From Erythrophleum ivorense (taxonomy: Eukaryota > Streptophyta > Magnoliopsida > Fabales > Fabaceae): a DNA stretch of 64,000 nucleotides. The notes under the pieces were generated by a model. The model was not told the origin of the DNA, searched no databases, and saw only the letters and a program-made list of their open reading frames with translations. Location of the stretch: positions 310,001-374,000 of the forward strand of contig JAIUCV010000090.1 in the NCBI GenBank assembly GCA_026724425.1. Reading direction: 5' to 3'. Position numbers and translations under genes: made by a program. Of this stretch, positions 44,160 through 56,143 are shown in pieces. The stretch's first letter is position 1, and each line of letters starts with the position of its first letter.

Positions 44160-47100
44160 TCACTCCACAGCCTGCTTGTCGAACCACTTTCTGAACCTCA
44201 GCTTCATATTTGCCTCTCGCTCCCAAGTTTGCTCCTCTGTGCCACTACAGTCCCACAAGACTCTCAACAATGGCACCCTCTTGTTCCGCAGAACCTTGAC
44301 TCTCCTCTCAAGAATCCTCACAGGAACTGCCGGAACTGTCATATCTGGCTGAAGATCCTCTGGAATCTCAGCCACTAACTCCTCTGAAGGATGCAAACAC
44401 CTCCTCAACATAGAAACATGAAACACCTTGTGAAAGGCGCTCATAATCGGTGGCAACTCTAACCGATAAGCCACTGGCCCAACTCGCTCCACCACTGGAA
44501 ACGGACCCATAAAACGCGGACTGAGCTTGTTCTCTGCTATGGACCTGTTAAGGCCCCTCAACGTAGCCATCTTGAGATAAACTCTATCTCCCACCTGAAA
44601 CTCAAGCTCACGTCGCTGTCTATCTACATAACTCCTCTGTCTATCCTGAGCCTCCTTCATGTTCAACCTCAAGACACGGATCTTCTCCGTCGTCTCCTGA
44701 ACAAAAGTAGCTCCAAACATGCTGCGCTCCCCCACTTGGGTCCAGCATAACGGTGTCCTGCATGGCCTCCCATACAAAGCCTCAAATGGAGCCATGCCAA
44801 TACTAGACTGAAAACTGTTGTTATAGGCAGACTCTGCCAAACACAGATGATCCGCCCAATGACCACCCCAATCCAGCACACACATCCTCAGCAGATCCTC
44901 CAAAGTCTGAATAGTCCTTTCTGACTGCCCATCTGTCTGCGGATGATACGCTGTACTCATATGCACCTTAGTGCCCATCTCAGTCTGAAATGCCCTCCAA
45001 AACTCTGAAGCAAACCTCGGATCTCTATCCGACACAATACTGGCTGGCACTCCATGCAGCCTCACAATCTCTCGCACAAACTTCCTAGCCAAGACAGCTG
45101 CTCCATCCGTCTTCTTGATGGCCAAGAAATGTGCTGACTTGGTCAGGCGATCCACAATGACCCAAATAGCATCGAATGTCCGTGAGATAGGCAATCCCAC
45201 AACGAAATCCATAGTGATCATATCCCACTTCCACTCTGGAATGGGTAAACTCTGCAAAAGACCACTAGGCACCTGATGCTCTGCCTTGACCAAAGAACAA
45301 GTGTTGCACCTCGCAACCCAATCTGCCACATCTCTCTTCAGCCCAACCCAATGATAATACCGTTTGAGGTCACGGTACATCTTGGTCGCACCCAGATGAA
45401 TCGAAACTTGCTCGAATGAGCCTCTCTCAAAACCTCCTGTCTCAACTCCACATCCTTGGGTACACAAACTCGCCCACGAACCAAGATAGTCCCATTCGAT
45501 GAGACCTGATACTCAGAACCAGACGCCTGCGAAGCATCAATCAAAATCTGATCACTCTGCTGAGCCACTCTGATCCTACTGAGTAAATATGCCTGATCAG
45601 CTGCCTCCAAACCCAAAGGCTCCTTTGAAATAGCACAAAGACGCAATGTACTAATATCGCTGACCAAAGCCTCAACACCACGCTCTCTATCTGAATCAAC
45701 CCTCCGTCGACTCAAAGCATCTGCCACTAAGTTGGCCTTGCCCGGATGATAAACAATATCATGGTCATAGTCTGCCAGAAACTCCACCCAACGCGTCTGC
45801 CTCGCATTCAGCAAAGGCTGAGTAAAGATATGCTGTAGACTCTTGTGATCTGTGAAGATCTGCACTCTACCACCATAAAGATAAGACCTCCAAATCTTGA
45901 GTGCAAAAACCACTGCTCCCAACTCAAGATCATGCGTAGGACGGTTGCCATCACTGCCCTGCAACTGCCTCGAAGCATAGGCAATCACTCTGCCCTCCTG
46001 CATCAAAACACAACCAAGTCCAACTCCTGAAGCATCTGTGTACACTACATATGGCTTCCCCGGATCGGGTAATGCCAACACTGGTGTACTAGTCAACATC
46101 TCCTTGAGCTTCCCAAAGCTCTCCTCGCACTCATGCGACCACACAAACGGCACATCCTTGCCAGTCAACCTCGTCATCGGCTGAGACATACTCGCAAACC
46201 CCTTGACGAACCTCCTGTAGTAGCCTGCTAAACCCAGAAAACTCCTGATCTCGGTAGCACTACTCGGTCTAGGCCAATCTCTGATGGCCTCAATCTTAGC
46301 CGGATCTACAGAAACTCCCTCTGCAGAAACAATGTGACCAAGAAACCCCATCTCTCCCTGCCAAAAACTGCACTTGCTCAACTTAGCGAAAAGCTTATGC
46401 TCCCGAAGCTTCTCCAAAACAAGCCTCAAATGCGTCGCATGCTCCTCTGGACTCCTCGAATACACCAAAATATCATCTATGAAAATAATGACGAACACAT
46501 CCAGAAACTCCCTGAACACGTCGTTCATCAATCTCATGAAAGCTGCCGGCGCATTAGTCAAACCAAAAGGCATGACCACAAACTCGAAATGCCCATACCT
46601 CGTCCGAAAAGCCGTCTTCCGGACATCTGTCTCATCTATCGGAATCTGGCGATATCCCGATGCCAAGTCGATCTTAGAGAACCAAGTAGCACCTCTCAAC
46701 TAATCCAACAACTCATCGATCCTCGGAAGTGGGTACCTGTTCTTCACCGTGACTCGGTTAAGTCCCCGGTAATCAATACACAACCGAAAACTGCCATCCT
46801 TCTTCTTCACAAATAACACTGGCACTCCCCACGGCGAAACACTCGGTCTGATGAACCCTTTACTCAAAAGGTCCTCTAGCTGCTTCTTCAGCTCTGCAAT
46901 CTCCGCTGGAGCCATCCTGTAAGGTGTCTTTGATATCGGAGCTGTCCCGGGCTCTAACTCAATCGTGAAAGGATCTGACCGAGATGGTGGCAATCCCTTC
47001 AGCGACCGAAAAACATCCTCAAAATCCCGAACAACCTGAATATCCTGCAAAACCACCTCACCACTAGACTCTGTCATAGTAATCGTCGTCAAATAGGCTT

Positions 47101-47754
47101 CACAGCCCCGCTCTAACAACTGCTCTGCCTGAATAGCTGAGATCACTATACTCCCCGAAGTCGGTCTCACACCCTGATAAACCAACTTCCCTGCATCCTG
47201 CTCAAACACCACTCTACCTCTGTAGCAATCCAGATGAACCCGGTAAGAAGATAACCAGTCCATCCCCAAAATCACGTCAAACAGCTCCACCGGGCTGATG
47301 ACTAAATCTGCTGGCATAGACTGCCCCGCAATCTGCACATCCACTGCTCTAGCTCTGCCCAAAGTAGCCAGAAAACCACCACCGGCCACCTTGACAAAGC
47401 CCGAAGCCTCGCCATCGCTACTCCGAATACCACTACTCTCAGCTCTCTCCGGAGTAATGAAGCAGTTAGATGCTCTCGAGTCAAACAACACGTGAGACTC
47501 AAAACCGCCAACTAACAAGGTCCCTGTGATCTGGCCTGACTGACTGGTCTGGCCCACCTCTGCCGGAGTATAAACACGCGGCGCTCCACCTGACTGCAAC
47601 GCTGCAATCTGCGCTGCTGACTGAATAGCCAACGGCTGCACCACTGACACAGACCTCTGCTGTAACTTAGGACACATCGGCTTGATATGCCCCGGCTCCC
47701 TGCAATAGAAGCACACTGAAGTCTCTCTGGATCCCGCCCTCTTGGGGCAAGTAG
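44160..47754 (-). pseudogene. Gypsy pol: protease, RT, RNase H, integrase, chromodomain
   Basis: Read from 47754 leftward: zinc knuckle CFYCREPGHIKPMC; protease site FDSRASNCF, where the usual DSG is DSR; RT start (DPFTIELEPGTAPISKTPYR). A TAG at about 46700 interrupts RT, which then resumes with RGATWFSKIDLASGYRQI, the FIDDILVYSRS active site and RNase H (VYTDASGVGLGCVLMQ). A frameshift lies near 45410. Integrase follows: HHCC (HLGATKMYRDL...CNTC), Asp in ITMDFVVGLP, Asp in IVSDRDPRF, Glu in YHPQTDGQSERTIQ. A chromodomain (PVRILERRVKVLRNK...LWDCSGTEEQTWE) ends it at 44160. The chromodomain type fits the Tekay/Del clade, which may target heterochromatin. Reverse transcription and integration are blocked by the lesions. 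Confidence 0.93.
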
Positions 47755-49296
47755 TGATGTATCCATATTTTCCATGATTTTACTTAGTATTTATTTATGT
47801 TTTCAAGTGTTTTCAATGAGGTTTTATGCCTTTAGAGGTAGTTTTCTTGTATTTGTTGGTTTTAGAGTCTTAACAGGTTAAATTATCAAAAATGATTCAA
47901 AAAGGAGCAAAAGAGCCTCAAACCATGATCCATGCAAGTTTCCAAGTCAAGAGCATCAATATAACTCCATTTGTCCGATTCTCACATTTGGACAGAATCG
48001 GATCATCCGAAAGATAACCGCGGCAAGGGGTCTTACCGACGTCCAAAAATCATGATCCTGGTCTTTCTGGATAGATATTTGAGTCATGCATCACGGCGAA
48101 GTAGATTCAAGCCATTTGGATCAACCATCGCGGAGAAACTCGTTTTCTCCCAAGACGTGTCCGCCAGGCGAGCAAACGAAGCCCACGGAGACTTGGTGCC
48201 TCCAAACAGCCCGGGATTCCGCGGCATGGTCTTGCCTCGACTTAACACAAGCCCAGCTTGCTTTTGGTGGTTTACTTGTCCTGAACCCGGTCCAATCACG
48301 TCGCAAATCATCAATGCCGGTTAACCGGAAAGTTTCGTTTTTCAACACCTAACAAACCTAGCGACTTCTACCCTATAAATACGAGTTTTTAGCCTCAGAA
48401 AAAGGGGAGAGAGGAGTGCGCCGTCAGAGGAGAAGGGAGAGAGCTGTCCTAGAAGCAGAGAAGGGGTTTTTCTCTCAAGATCCAAGACGCACGCACACTT
48501 ACACTTGATTACCTCGGCAATTGTTCTTTGTCTTTGTTTTTGTATTGTATCTGAGAGAGTATTGAGGAGAAATCGGCTTGTTCTTGTGTTGTTTGCGCCA
48601 TGATTGAGTAGTTTCTTTGCTAGGCTAAGGGCTAGCCGATGGGCTCATGAAATCGTTAGCTTTAATCTTTTAGGTTGGGAATATTTTGTTTGGTTTCATC
48701 ACCTCTACTTGAGCATAATGCCGCTTGCTTTTCTGATCAATTAGCATCGGACCTTGGGTTAATATACTCTCCAAAAGCTTGTTATATTGCCGGACTTAGT
48801 ATTTGGTGAGCAATCAATCACACCCATCGAAAGTTGAGTTGTGAGTCATTGTGAACAATCATAACTTGGACACACTTAATGCATGTTTTCAACTTATAAT
48901 AACCATCGAAAGTTGAGTCTATTAGGTTGATTTAACATAGTAGTTTGATCCATGAAAGTGGGATAACTATATCTTTGTGTTATGAGTTCATGAACGGTTT
49001 TTACTTCATCCCTTCCATTTGATTATCTTGTTAATGATTCATGATGCCTTGAGGTTTGCCCAATGCCTAGTATCTCCACTTACTGATTTCTATTCCTTTT
49101 TACTCGTTTGACACTTTCTTTTTAGTTACAATCCAAACAAAACCCTATTTTGTTTTAGCTTGATTCAACCTCCACACAATTTGTAGTACAACCGATAGGT
49201 CCTTGTGGATTCGATCCCATCTATACTTACCTCGTTGCTGTGCACTTGCAGGTAGTTCTAGTGGGTAAAACTTGAAGCAATCCCACGCTCACACCA
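47755..49296 (+). mobile_element. Solo LTR of a second, unassigned retrotransposon family
   Basis: The 1542-bp insertion runs TGATGTATCC...CTCACACCA between AGTAG (47750-47754) and AGTGG (49297-49301), a 5-bp duplication with one mismatch. It breaks gag at the zinc knuckle. A TATA-like CCTATAAATA at about 48373 and a CT/GA-rich leader fit an LTR promoter. 51887-53468 is a reversed copy of the same family. No coding domain, primer site or second LTR. Confidence 0.82.
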
Positions 49297-49301
49297 AGTG
49301 G

Positions 49302-50110
49302 TAACTCTGTGATCCAAACTCCCACAACCAAAGCAACCACCCGCACTCTGGCTACTAGCAGATATCTCCTCTGCTCTCCTCTTCTGGCCCTGCGCAGGCC
49401 GGCCGCCCCTGCCATGACTAGAACTGTAACCTCTACGCTGCTGCTGCTGCTGGCCCCTAGGATGGGTAGCAGGAGCAACTGCAACTGGAACAACTGCTGA
49501 GCTCACCGGCTCACGCAAATCCTCCTCAATGGAAGCTGCCAACTCCACTAAACCGGCTCTAGTGTGGTACATACCACCTCTGCACTGAGTCCTGATGTTC
49601 CTCCGAAGTCCCTGAAGAAACCTCGACATCAATGCCCGCTCACTCACCAGCTCACCACCAGTGTGAACCACCAATCTGCAGAACTCTGCATCGTACTCCC
49701 GTACAGACCTCTCACCCTGAGTCAAGTCTAAGAACCTCAACTGCAGTCTGTCACGAGCCTCCTGCGGGAAAAAGTTGTGGTTGAACTCCTCGACGAAGTC
49801 AATCCAAGTCCAAACCGCTCTCCGGGTCCTAACAGACGTCCACCACAAATGTGCATCACCTCCAAGGTAGTGCACTGCCAACTCAACCTGAAACTGCTCT
49901 GGACAACGAACTGAATCGAAGTTCCGCTCCAACCTCTGATGCCACTCGTCAGCCTGCTCTGGAGTAACACCGCCCTCAAACATAGGCGTGCCAATCCTCT
50001 GCATCTCCCTCATCATCTCACGATAAGGCGAATACCCAACCGCAACACCCTGCTGCCCCGCAGCCTCCTGCTGCTCAACAAAACCGGCACCAACCTGTGC
50101 CCCGGCCGCT
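49302..50110 (-). pseudogene. Gypsy gag lacking its N-terminus
   Basis: The minus frame from about 50110 holds the gag core (MFEGGVTPEQADEWHQRLE, GGDAHLWW, FPQEARDRLQLRF, GERSVREYDAEF) up to the first knuckle (CFGCGSLDHRVT), where the solo LTR is inserted. Upstream of 50110 the frame runs directly into the primer site and LTR: the RG-rich tail, the ATG and the 5' leader are deleted. Confidence 0.88.
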
Positions 50111-50117
50111 GATACCA
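50111..50117 (-). other. Damaged primer binding site
   Basis: 'gctgatacca' (50108-50117) replaces GCTCTGATACCA. Two bases are missing and the deletion of the 5' leader starts here, so primer annealing would be weakened. Confidence 0.7.
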
Positions 50118-50120
50118 AAA

Positions 50121-51421
50121 TGAAACAACCAAGCTTTTTTTTTTTTTTTTTTTTAATAATTATCAATGCGGAAATTCTCGAAAGAAATCAATAATATTAA
50201 ATAATAAATAACCGTTCAACAAATAACCAATAACCAATAAAACAAGTAATAAATTCTAGCAACCTAAACACCAGGTTTGCTACATTGCTGAAAATAAACT
50301 AACACCCTAATCATGAATTTCATTGTCAACCACAAGAAGATCAGCAATATCAAATTCCTAGCTTCATCATCCTCTTCTCTCGGTCTCTTTCCGCGGAAGA
50401 ACATTACTGTTACCTGCATCACATTGGAATAGAGATGCGTAAGTATTATCATAAATACTTAGTGAGTGGATCATCCTGCCTACAGGCCAAGTACGTCAAA
50501 CACTAGACAATACTTCAACAATAATCAACAACAAGAACAATAAACAACAACAGAAACCTCCAAGTCAGGAAAAACCCACGTTTTCTGACACCCCAGGTCG
50601 GTGTCGACCGACACCTCAATGGTGTCGATCGACGCCAGCCTTCTGAGTGTCGATCGACACCCATCGAGTGTCGGTCGACACCAGCTCGACGCCCAGACAC
50701 CAGAAGCTACGAAAAGCGCATAAAACAAGTACAAACTCGCAATCAAGGGTTTTCAACGCCCCAATACAATCCAAAACACGATTTCCAGTGTAAACAACTC
50801 AAGAACACAATACAAAATCGGAATCAAACAATCTCTAACGATTAACGGACCTACAGTCACGCACTCACCTTGAAAAGGATTAGAAGGAAGGAAAGGAGAT
50901 GGAACAAGGAAGAACAGCAACAGAACAAGCCTCCAAACTCCAAAATCGCCCAAGAAATCACCTCCTTCTCTCTGAAAACTCTCTGCCTCGAAAAGTGAGC
51001 CTTTCCCACGCGGCTACAGTGTTTTATCGCGGACCTAGGGCTTCCCTTGCCTAAACCAGCCCAAAACCAGTCGACTAAATCAAACCGGTCGATTTTCCAA
51101 TAACCGGTGTCGATCGACACCCATCGACCATACCAACTCAAACCACAATCAAACGCGCAATCGATTTATACCGGAATCGAACCTGATAACCGGTGTCGAT
51201 CGACACACCCCTTTGGTGTCGATCGACACTAGGTACTCAAGAGCTTTTTACACATTTTCTTCGAGATGATTGAACCTTAAACCGACTGTACAACAATCAA
51301 ACAAGAACATGTACAATTGATCCTCAATTCACACCCCAAAGAGCATATGTAATCTACTCCCAAATCCCTAATGTCGTCCGATACCACTTCTAAAACAACT
51401 TTCTGGTTCGCGGATGTTACA
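50121..51421 (-). repeat. 5' LTR of the minus-strand gypsy element
   Basis: TGAAACAACC...GGATGTTACA on the plus strand, followed by GATAT. It has an extra block near 50555-50620 with a GTGTCGACCGACAC palindrome not in the other LTR, and lacks a palindrome unit near 51121 that the other has. Confidence 0.93.
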
Positions 51422-51426
51422 GATAT

Positions 51427-51886
51427 GGAGTGTTGTGGGTGTACACCCACTGCATTTTTCATTGCACGAGTTCGAACATATCACCGGGCTCAACTGTGAG
51501 TATAAGCACCGACGAAGCCCGAGACAGTTGAGACAGACGAAATGATTGCTTTCTGGCAGAAGCTTGGTGTGAATACCAAGGTTGGTCCGAGTATTGAAAA
51601 CCTTCTAGCAGCGTGCAAAAATGCTGGAAAATGGAGCAGACAGGATAGGCTGAGGTTGGCTTATTTGGCCATATACGCTGGCTTTGTTGATGCTCGCAAA
51701 CCCAGCACCCATACACGAGTGGAACTGGCTAGTCTAGTTATGGACTTAGACAGATTTGAAAGTTACCAATGGGGGCGAGTAGCTTTCAAGACCCTCATCA
51801 AGTCTGTAAATAGGGTAGATCAGACCAAACCATATACTCTGGACGGGTTTGCTGAAGTTTTGCAAGTGTGGGCGTACCATGCTATG
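51427..51886 (+). pseudogene. DUF1985 domain gene of the ULP-MULE, part 2
   Basis: Resumes after the gypsy element with 'VHPLHFSLHEFEHITGLNCE', the DUF1985 core. A frameshift lies near 51515. From 51542 it reads MIAFWQKLGVNTKVGPSIE...WSRQDRLRLAYLAIYAGFVD...YQWGRVAFKTLIKSV...YTLDGFAEVLQVWAYHAM, closely parallel to the gene at 62582. At 51886 it is cut by the solo LTR with a CTATG duplication. Confidence 0.82.
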
Positions 51887-53468
51887 TGATGTGTGTGGGA
51901 TATGCAAGTAATAAATAACCCTAAAACAAACTGTGAGTTGCAAGTGCACAACAGACAATTGTAGTATTTAGGGGTCGAACCACTGAGGATTGCGGAATGT
52001 ACACTTCAAGATCATGAGATGCAAACTAAGCTAGATCGACAATATGAAAAAGGGGTTTTGTGTTTTTTGGTTTTTGTAAAACATAAAGATATTAACAATG
52101 CAAAACATAAAGCAAAAGATAAATATTGTTGAATGGAAACATTCACAAAGGCATGTGCCAAATCGATTGAAAAGATTGTTAAATCCGATTCATGAACTCA
52201 AAACACTAATGAAGGATTTTCCCACTTTCGTGGCTCTAATCCCCTATGTCTCTTAAACCAATGGGCTCAGCTTTCGCATGGTCATTGTAGAGTGAGACAC
52301 GCATTAAGGTTAGGTAATGATTGTTCACAAAACTCCTTAGGTCTACTTTCATAGCCTAAAACGATTTGCCCATCAAATATTAGATCCGGAGATATAACAA
52401 GCTTTTGGAGAGTATATCAACCTTAGATCAAGTCGCTAGTTGATCAAATCTAGCAACAAGCATTAGGTTTAAATAAAGATGGAGAACCACAAGGTTTCCC
52501 CTTTATTTAACAACCGAATAGCGAAGGCAATTATGTCATGTCCTCATTGAAGGATCCATAATTCAACAATAGATCTAAGAGATAGAAGGAGTCTCATGAT
52601 TGCAATGAAAAGAGGCGGAGTGATAGAGATCAAACCGTGGCTCCTTCATGGAGAGAAACCTCTACTCATAGATGTATGCAAAACTTAAAGAAACATGCAT
52701 GTAAATATTTACAATGGGAAGAAAAGAAAAGGGAAGAGAGGAGACCACCTAAGTGGCTCCGAAATTTATTAAGAGATTCAAGGAATTGTAGGATGATTGA
52801 TACAAGAGGCTAAAAGCAAGTATATATAGGTGAGGAGGAGTCTAGGTCGGCTGAGTTAAGGCGCAAAAGAGAAGAGGAAGCTTTCCATTTCTTCTCCTCG
52901 CTTGAACTTGCTCACCAAGTCTTGAGTGAGGCGCGGCCGCCACCTTCTGATCGCGTGGAATGGTGTGGGCTTGAGTCTTGATAAAGTTCAGGCTTGGCCC
53001 GCTGTGATCCCGGTCCATTTCGCTCATCCAAGCTCCATGGGCTTCACTTACTCGCCAGACGGACATGTCTTGGGAGAAAACGTTCCTAGGCCGCATTCCT
53101 ACTCTAAAAAGCCCAATTCCACTTCGCCGCGACGCATGACTCATTTATCTATCTTTCCATATAAATATCTCATGATTTGGACGTCGGAAAGCCCTTTTGC
53201 CGCGGTCATCTTTCGGATGCTTCGATTCTGTCCGAATGCGGAAATCGGCTAACTTGAGTTTTGTTGAAGCTCTTGACTTGGGAACTTGTATGGATCATTG
53301 TTTGAAGTTATTTTGCTCCATTTTGCCTCCTTTTTGCCATTTTGACCTGTTGGTACCTCAAAACCACAATATAAAAGAAAACTACCTCTTGGACACAAAA
53401 ACCTTATTATTTATGTTATAAAAGATATTGAAAACCATAGTAAAAACATGTAAAATATTGATATATCA
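51887..53468 (-). mobile_element. Solo LTR, same unassigned family as 47755-49296, reversed
   Basis: 1582 bp, TGATGTGTGT...TATATCA, with a perfect 5-bp duplication CTATG (51882-51886 and 53469-53473). Its reverse complement aligns along most of its length with 47755-49296. A TATA-like 'tatatata' near 52825 (read on the minus strand) matches the promoter position in the other copy. Confidence 0.88.
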
Positions 53469-53473
53469 CTATG

Positions 53474-54326
53474 CCACAATTCGGAAAAGACAACGTTGAT
53501 CCGAGGCCTAATAATCCTGAGCCACCGCTGCTGGCATTCAACGGAATCAAAGAGAAGCGATATGTTATAGAAAACATGAAGAAGCAGGTAATCCCTTGCC
53601 TAATACTCTATGCATATATTCTGTTTGCATTTCCGTTGACCTGCTTTGAATAATTTTCATTTACAGGATGTGTTCAATCACATGACAATGGTGGATAGGG
53701 AAGAGATGTACCCACTTTGGGACAAGGATGTAGAGGACTGGAAGGTTGACAACATCCTCAAGGCTCTGTATGGTGAATTTGGTGGAGGATGGATCTGGAA
53801 ACCAGCTGACTGGGCCACGAGTGGGTTATACGTGGCAAAGACTGTGAAGTCAGGGAAGTCTGCGAAGTCAGAGAATGTTGAGAAGTCGGAGAAGTCTACT
53901 GGCAAGAAGAGACTCCATGATGACGTTGACGATGATGATTATGAAGCATTAAGTGCAAAAAGGGGTCGGACGTTTGGTTATTCATCCGTGGAGCCCTCTG
54001 GTGATGGGTGGAAGAGTCTTGAGGCGAAGATAGTGGAGCTGTTTGATCGGTTCTCCAAACAGCACTTTGCAGAGATGAAGCTTGGGTTTGAAAGGTGCGA
54101 TGAGAAGATTCAACTCCTCACTACGGAGGTGGTTGCGATGGGGAGCCTTCTCGAGAAGCTGAGGCATCCAGTGGCTGAAGAGCATGTGAAGTCTAACGAT
54201 GCCAATCTCAAGCAGGATCAAACCGGTGGTCCGGTTAGTCCCGTTCATTCCCCGCAAACTTCTAAATGTGATAACAATCATAGGCGTAAGAGTAGTAGAC
54301 TTCCTACTAGAATTAAGCCGCATTGA
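53474..54326 (+). pseudogene. ULP-MULE gene, middle exons
   Basis: Exon 53474-53587 (continuing the DUF1985 gene after the insertion; AFNGIKEKRYVIENMKKQ, then GT). Then exon 53667-54326 (DREEMYPLWDKDVEDWKVDNI; WIWKPADWATSGLYVAK; a Lys/Ser-rich 'KSGKSAKSENVEKSEKS' basic tract; LEAKIVELFDRFSKQHF and a heptad-like helix; RKSSRLPTRIKPH). A TGA follows at 54324-54326, so either DUF1985 ends as its own protein or a splice site just before joins it to the next exon at about 54519. Basic tracts suggest nuclear location. Confidence 0.6.
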
Positions 54327-54518
54327 AGAGTCTGGTTTACTGATGTCTGATCCATAATAATATTTCTCAAATTTACACATTTCCATTGAATATTTGTACA
54401 CTAATGTTTTAGTTATAATAAAAGTTGTGGAGTTCATTTTATCTGAATATTTTTCGTGCTGTTTGGTTGTAATCTAAGAAATATATGTTGTCCCTTTTTG
54501 TGTTTACCCATTGTTCAG

Positions 54519-55552
54519 ATAGATGGCGATGAGGCGGAGAAAGTTCCTTGCGAGAGTGTTGGCAATGAGGATTCGAAATGCCATTTTGTCCAAACACATA
54601 TCCCAACTGCCGCTGATGATGCCGAGGAGAAAAGGAAGCAAGAAAATCGAATCCGGGCTGAAAATATTGCCACATGAGGCAAAAATGCGAGAACGAGGAA
54701 GCTATCGTCCACACAGCAAGGTGATTACGAAGGGAACAACACAGTTAAGAGGATTGTCCCTAACATCCCGGATCCACCTGAGCTCCCTATCCCTAAAGCG
54801 AATACACCACCGGCGGTCATCCCTAAAGCGAAGACACCACCGGCGATCATCTCTATCCCTAAAGCGAAGACACCACCAGCGATCATCCATAAAGCGAAGA
54901 CAACACCTGGTGGATATGATCCATTCGCTGTAGCGGTAGAGGAAGAAAAGAGGCCAATGTTGGACTACTTTGCCACATTACCGTGAGTCTCCTAAAACGT
55001 GATCCTGTATGCTGTGATAAATTACGACTGTTACTAAAATAATTCTCACTGTTTCAGGGGGTATCCGACTGTCAAACCGGATGCGAACCTTTTCCCAATC
55101 TGGAACTGGTGGTTTCTGTTGCTTATAACGGAAGAGTGGCTTAGAGATACGGTAAGACTTCTGCATTAGACTTAACAATTATACTTCTGCATTAGACTTC
55201 ATATGTAGACTTCATAAATATACTTCACAGTTAGACTGTAAATGTGCGGGATCATCACATTTAGACTTCACATTTAGACTTCACAGTTAGACTTCACGGA
55301 TAGACTTCACATTTATACTTCACATTTAGACTCACAGTTAGACTTCATAGTTAGACTTCACGGTTAGACTTCACAGTTAGACTTCACAGTTAGACTTCAC
55401 AGATAGACTTCACAGATAGACTTCACAGATAGACTTCACAATATTGACTTCACTGTCTAACAATGTATTTTTCTGAATGTAGCACGTGGATGCTTGGGTC
55501 AGAATGATGAATATTCGGCTGTCACAACATCCTGAATGGTTTAGGAGTGACC
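54519..55552 (+). pseudogene. ULP-MULE gene, exons before the protease, first copy of a duplicated block
   Basis: Exon 54519-54982 (acidic start DGDEAEKVPCESVGNEDSK; a stop near 54678; Pro-rich repeats IPKAKTPPA). Exon 55058-55151 (GYPTVKPDANLFPIWNWWF) and exon 55483-55552 (HVDAWVRMMNIRLSQHPEWF), all with GT-AG borders. The 55152-55482 intron is filled by the 13-bp minisatellite. The block 54962-55552 is repeated exactly at 55553-56143, and the shortened exon at the junction shifts the frame. Confidence 0.65.
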
Positions 55553-56143
55553 GGACTACTTTGCCACATTACCGTGAGTCTCCTAAAACGTGATCCTGTA
55601 TGCTGTGATAAATTACGACTGTTACTAAAATAATTCTCACTGTTTCAGGGGGTATCCGACTGTCAAACCGGATGCGAACCTTTTCCCAATCTGGAACTGG
55701 TGGTTTCTGTTGCTTATAACGGAAGAGTGGCTTAGAGATACGGTAAGACTTCTGCATTAGACTTAACAATTATACTTCTGCATTAGACTTCATATGTAGA
55801 CTTCATAAATATACTTCACAGTTAGACTGTAAATGTGCGGGATCATCACATTTAGACTTCACATTTAGACTTCACAGTTAGACTTCACGGATAGACTTCA
55901 CATTTATACTTCACATTTAGACTCACAGTTAGACTTCATAGTTAGACTTCACGGTTAGACTTCACAGTTAGACTTCACAGTTAGACTTCACAGATAGACT
56001 TCACAGATAGACTTCACAGATAGACTTCACAATATTGACTTCACTGTCTAACAATGTATTTTTCTGAATGTAGCACGTGGATGCTTGGGTCAGAATGATG
56101 AATATTCGGCTGTCACAACATCCTGAATGGTTTAGGAGTGACC
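54962..56143 (+). repeat. 591-bp tandem duplication of exons and minisatellite
   Basis: 54962-55552 and 55553-56143 appear identical by eye, including the exon, the intron and the whole minisatellite. GGA occurs at all three borders (54962, 55553, 56144), a 3-bp microhomology. The absence of differences implies a very recent event. Confidence 0.95.
55152..55447 (+). repeat. 13-bp minisatellite in an intron
   Basis: About twenty copies of TTAGACTTCACAG/ATAGACTTCACAG in sense orientation between exons 55058-55151 and 55483. The identical array recurs at 55743-56038 in the duplicated block. Confidence 0.92.

Larger units (their letters stand above)
42303..51421 (-). mobile_element. Ty3/gypsy chromovirus (Tekay/Del-like), near full length, minus strand
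   Basis: The 9.1-kb element has LTRs 42303-43573 (3') and 50121-51421 (5') and the GATAT duplication. Gag, protease, RT, RNase H, integrase and a C-terminal chromodomain are read on the minus strand. It carries a nested 1.5-kb solo LTR (47755-49296) in gag. It has lost the gag N-terminus, has a nonsense codon in RT and a frameshift before integrase, and so is non-functional. By eye its LTRs differ at about twenty substitutions plus palindrome-associated indels, clearly older than the 2723-8218 copy. Confidence 0.96.

Noticed and set aside
48084..48352. Several short open frames in 47971-48352
   Set aside because: They overlap on both strands within a solo LTR, and the matching region of the other copy (52842-53252) does not keep the same frame.
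54702..54933. Arg/His-rich protein in the frame with 'SLKRRHHRRSS' repeats
   Set aside because: It is the shifted frame of the Pro-rich IPKAKTPPA repeats in the ULP gene, whose exon borders fit the other frame.
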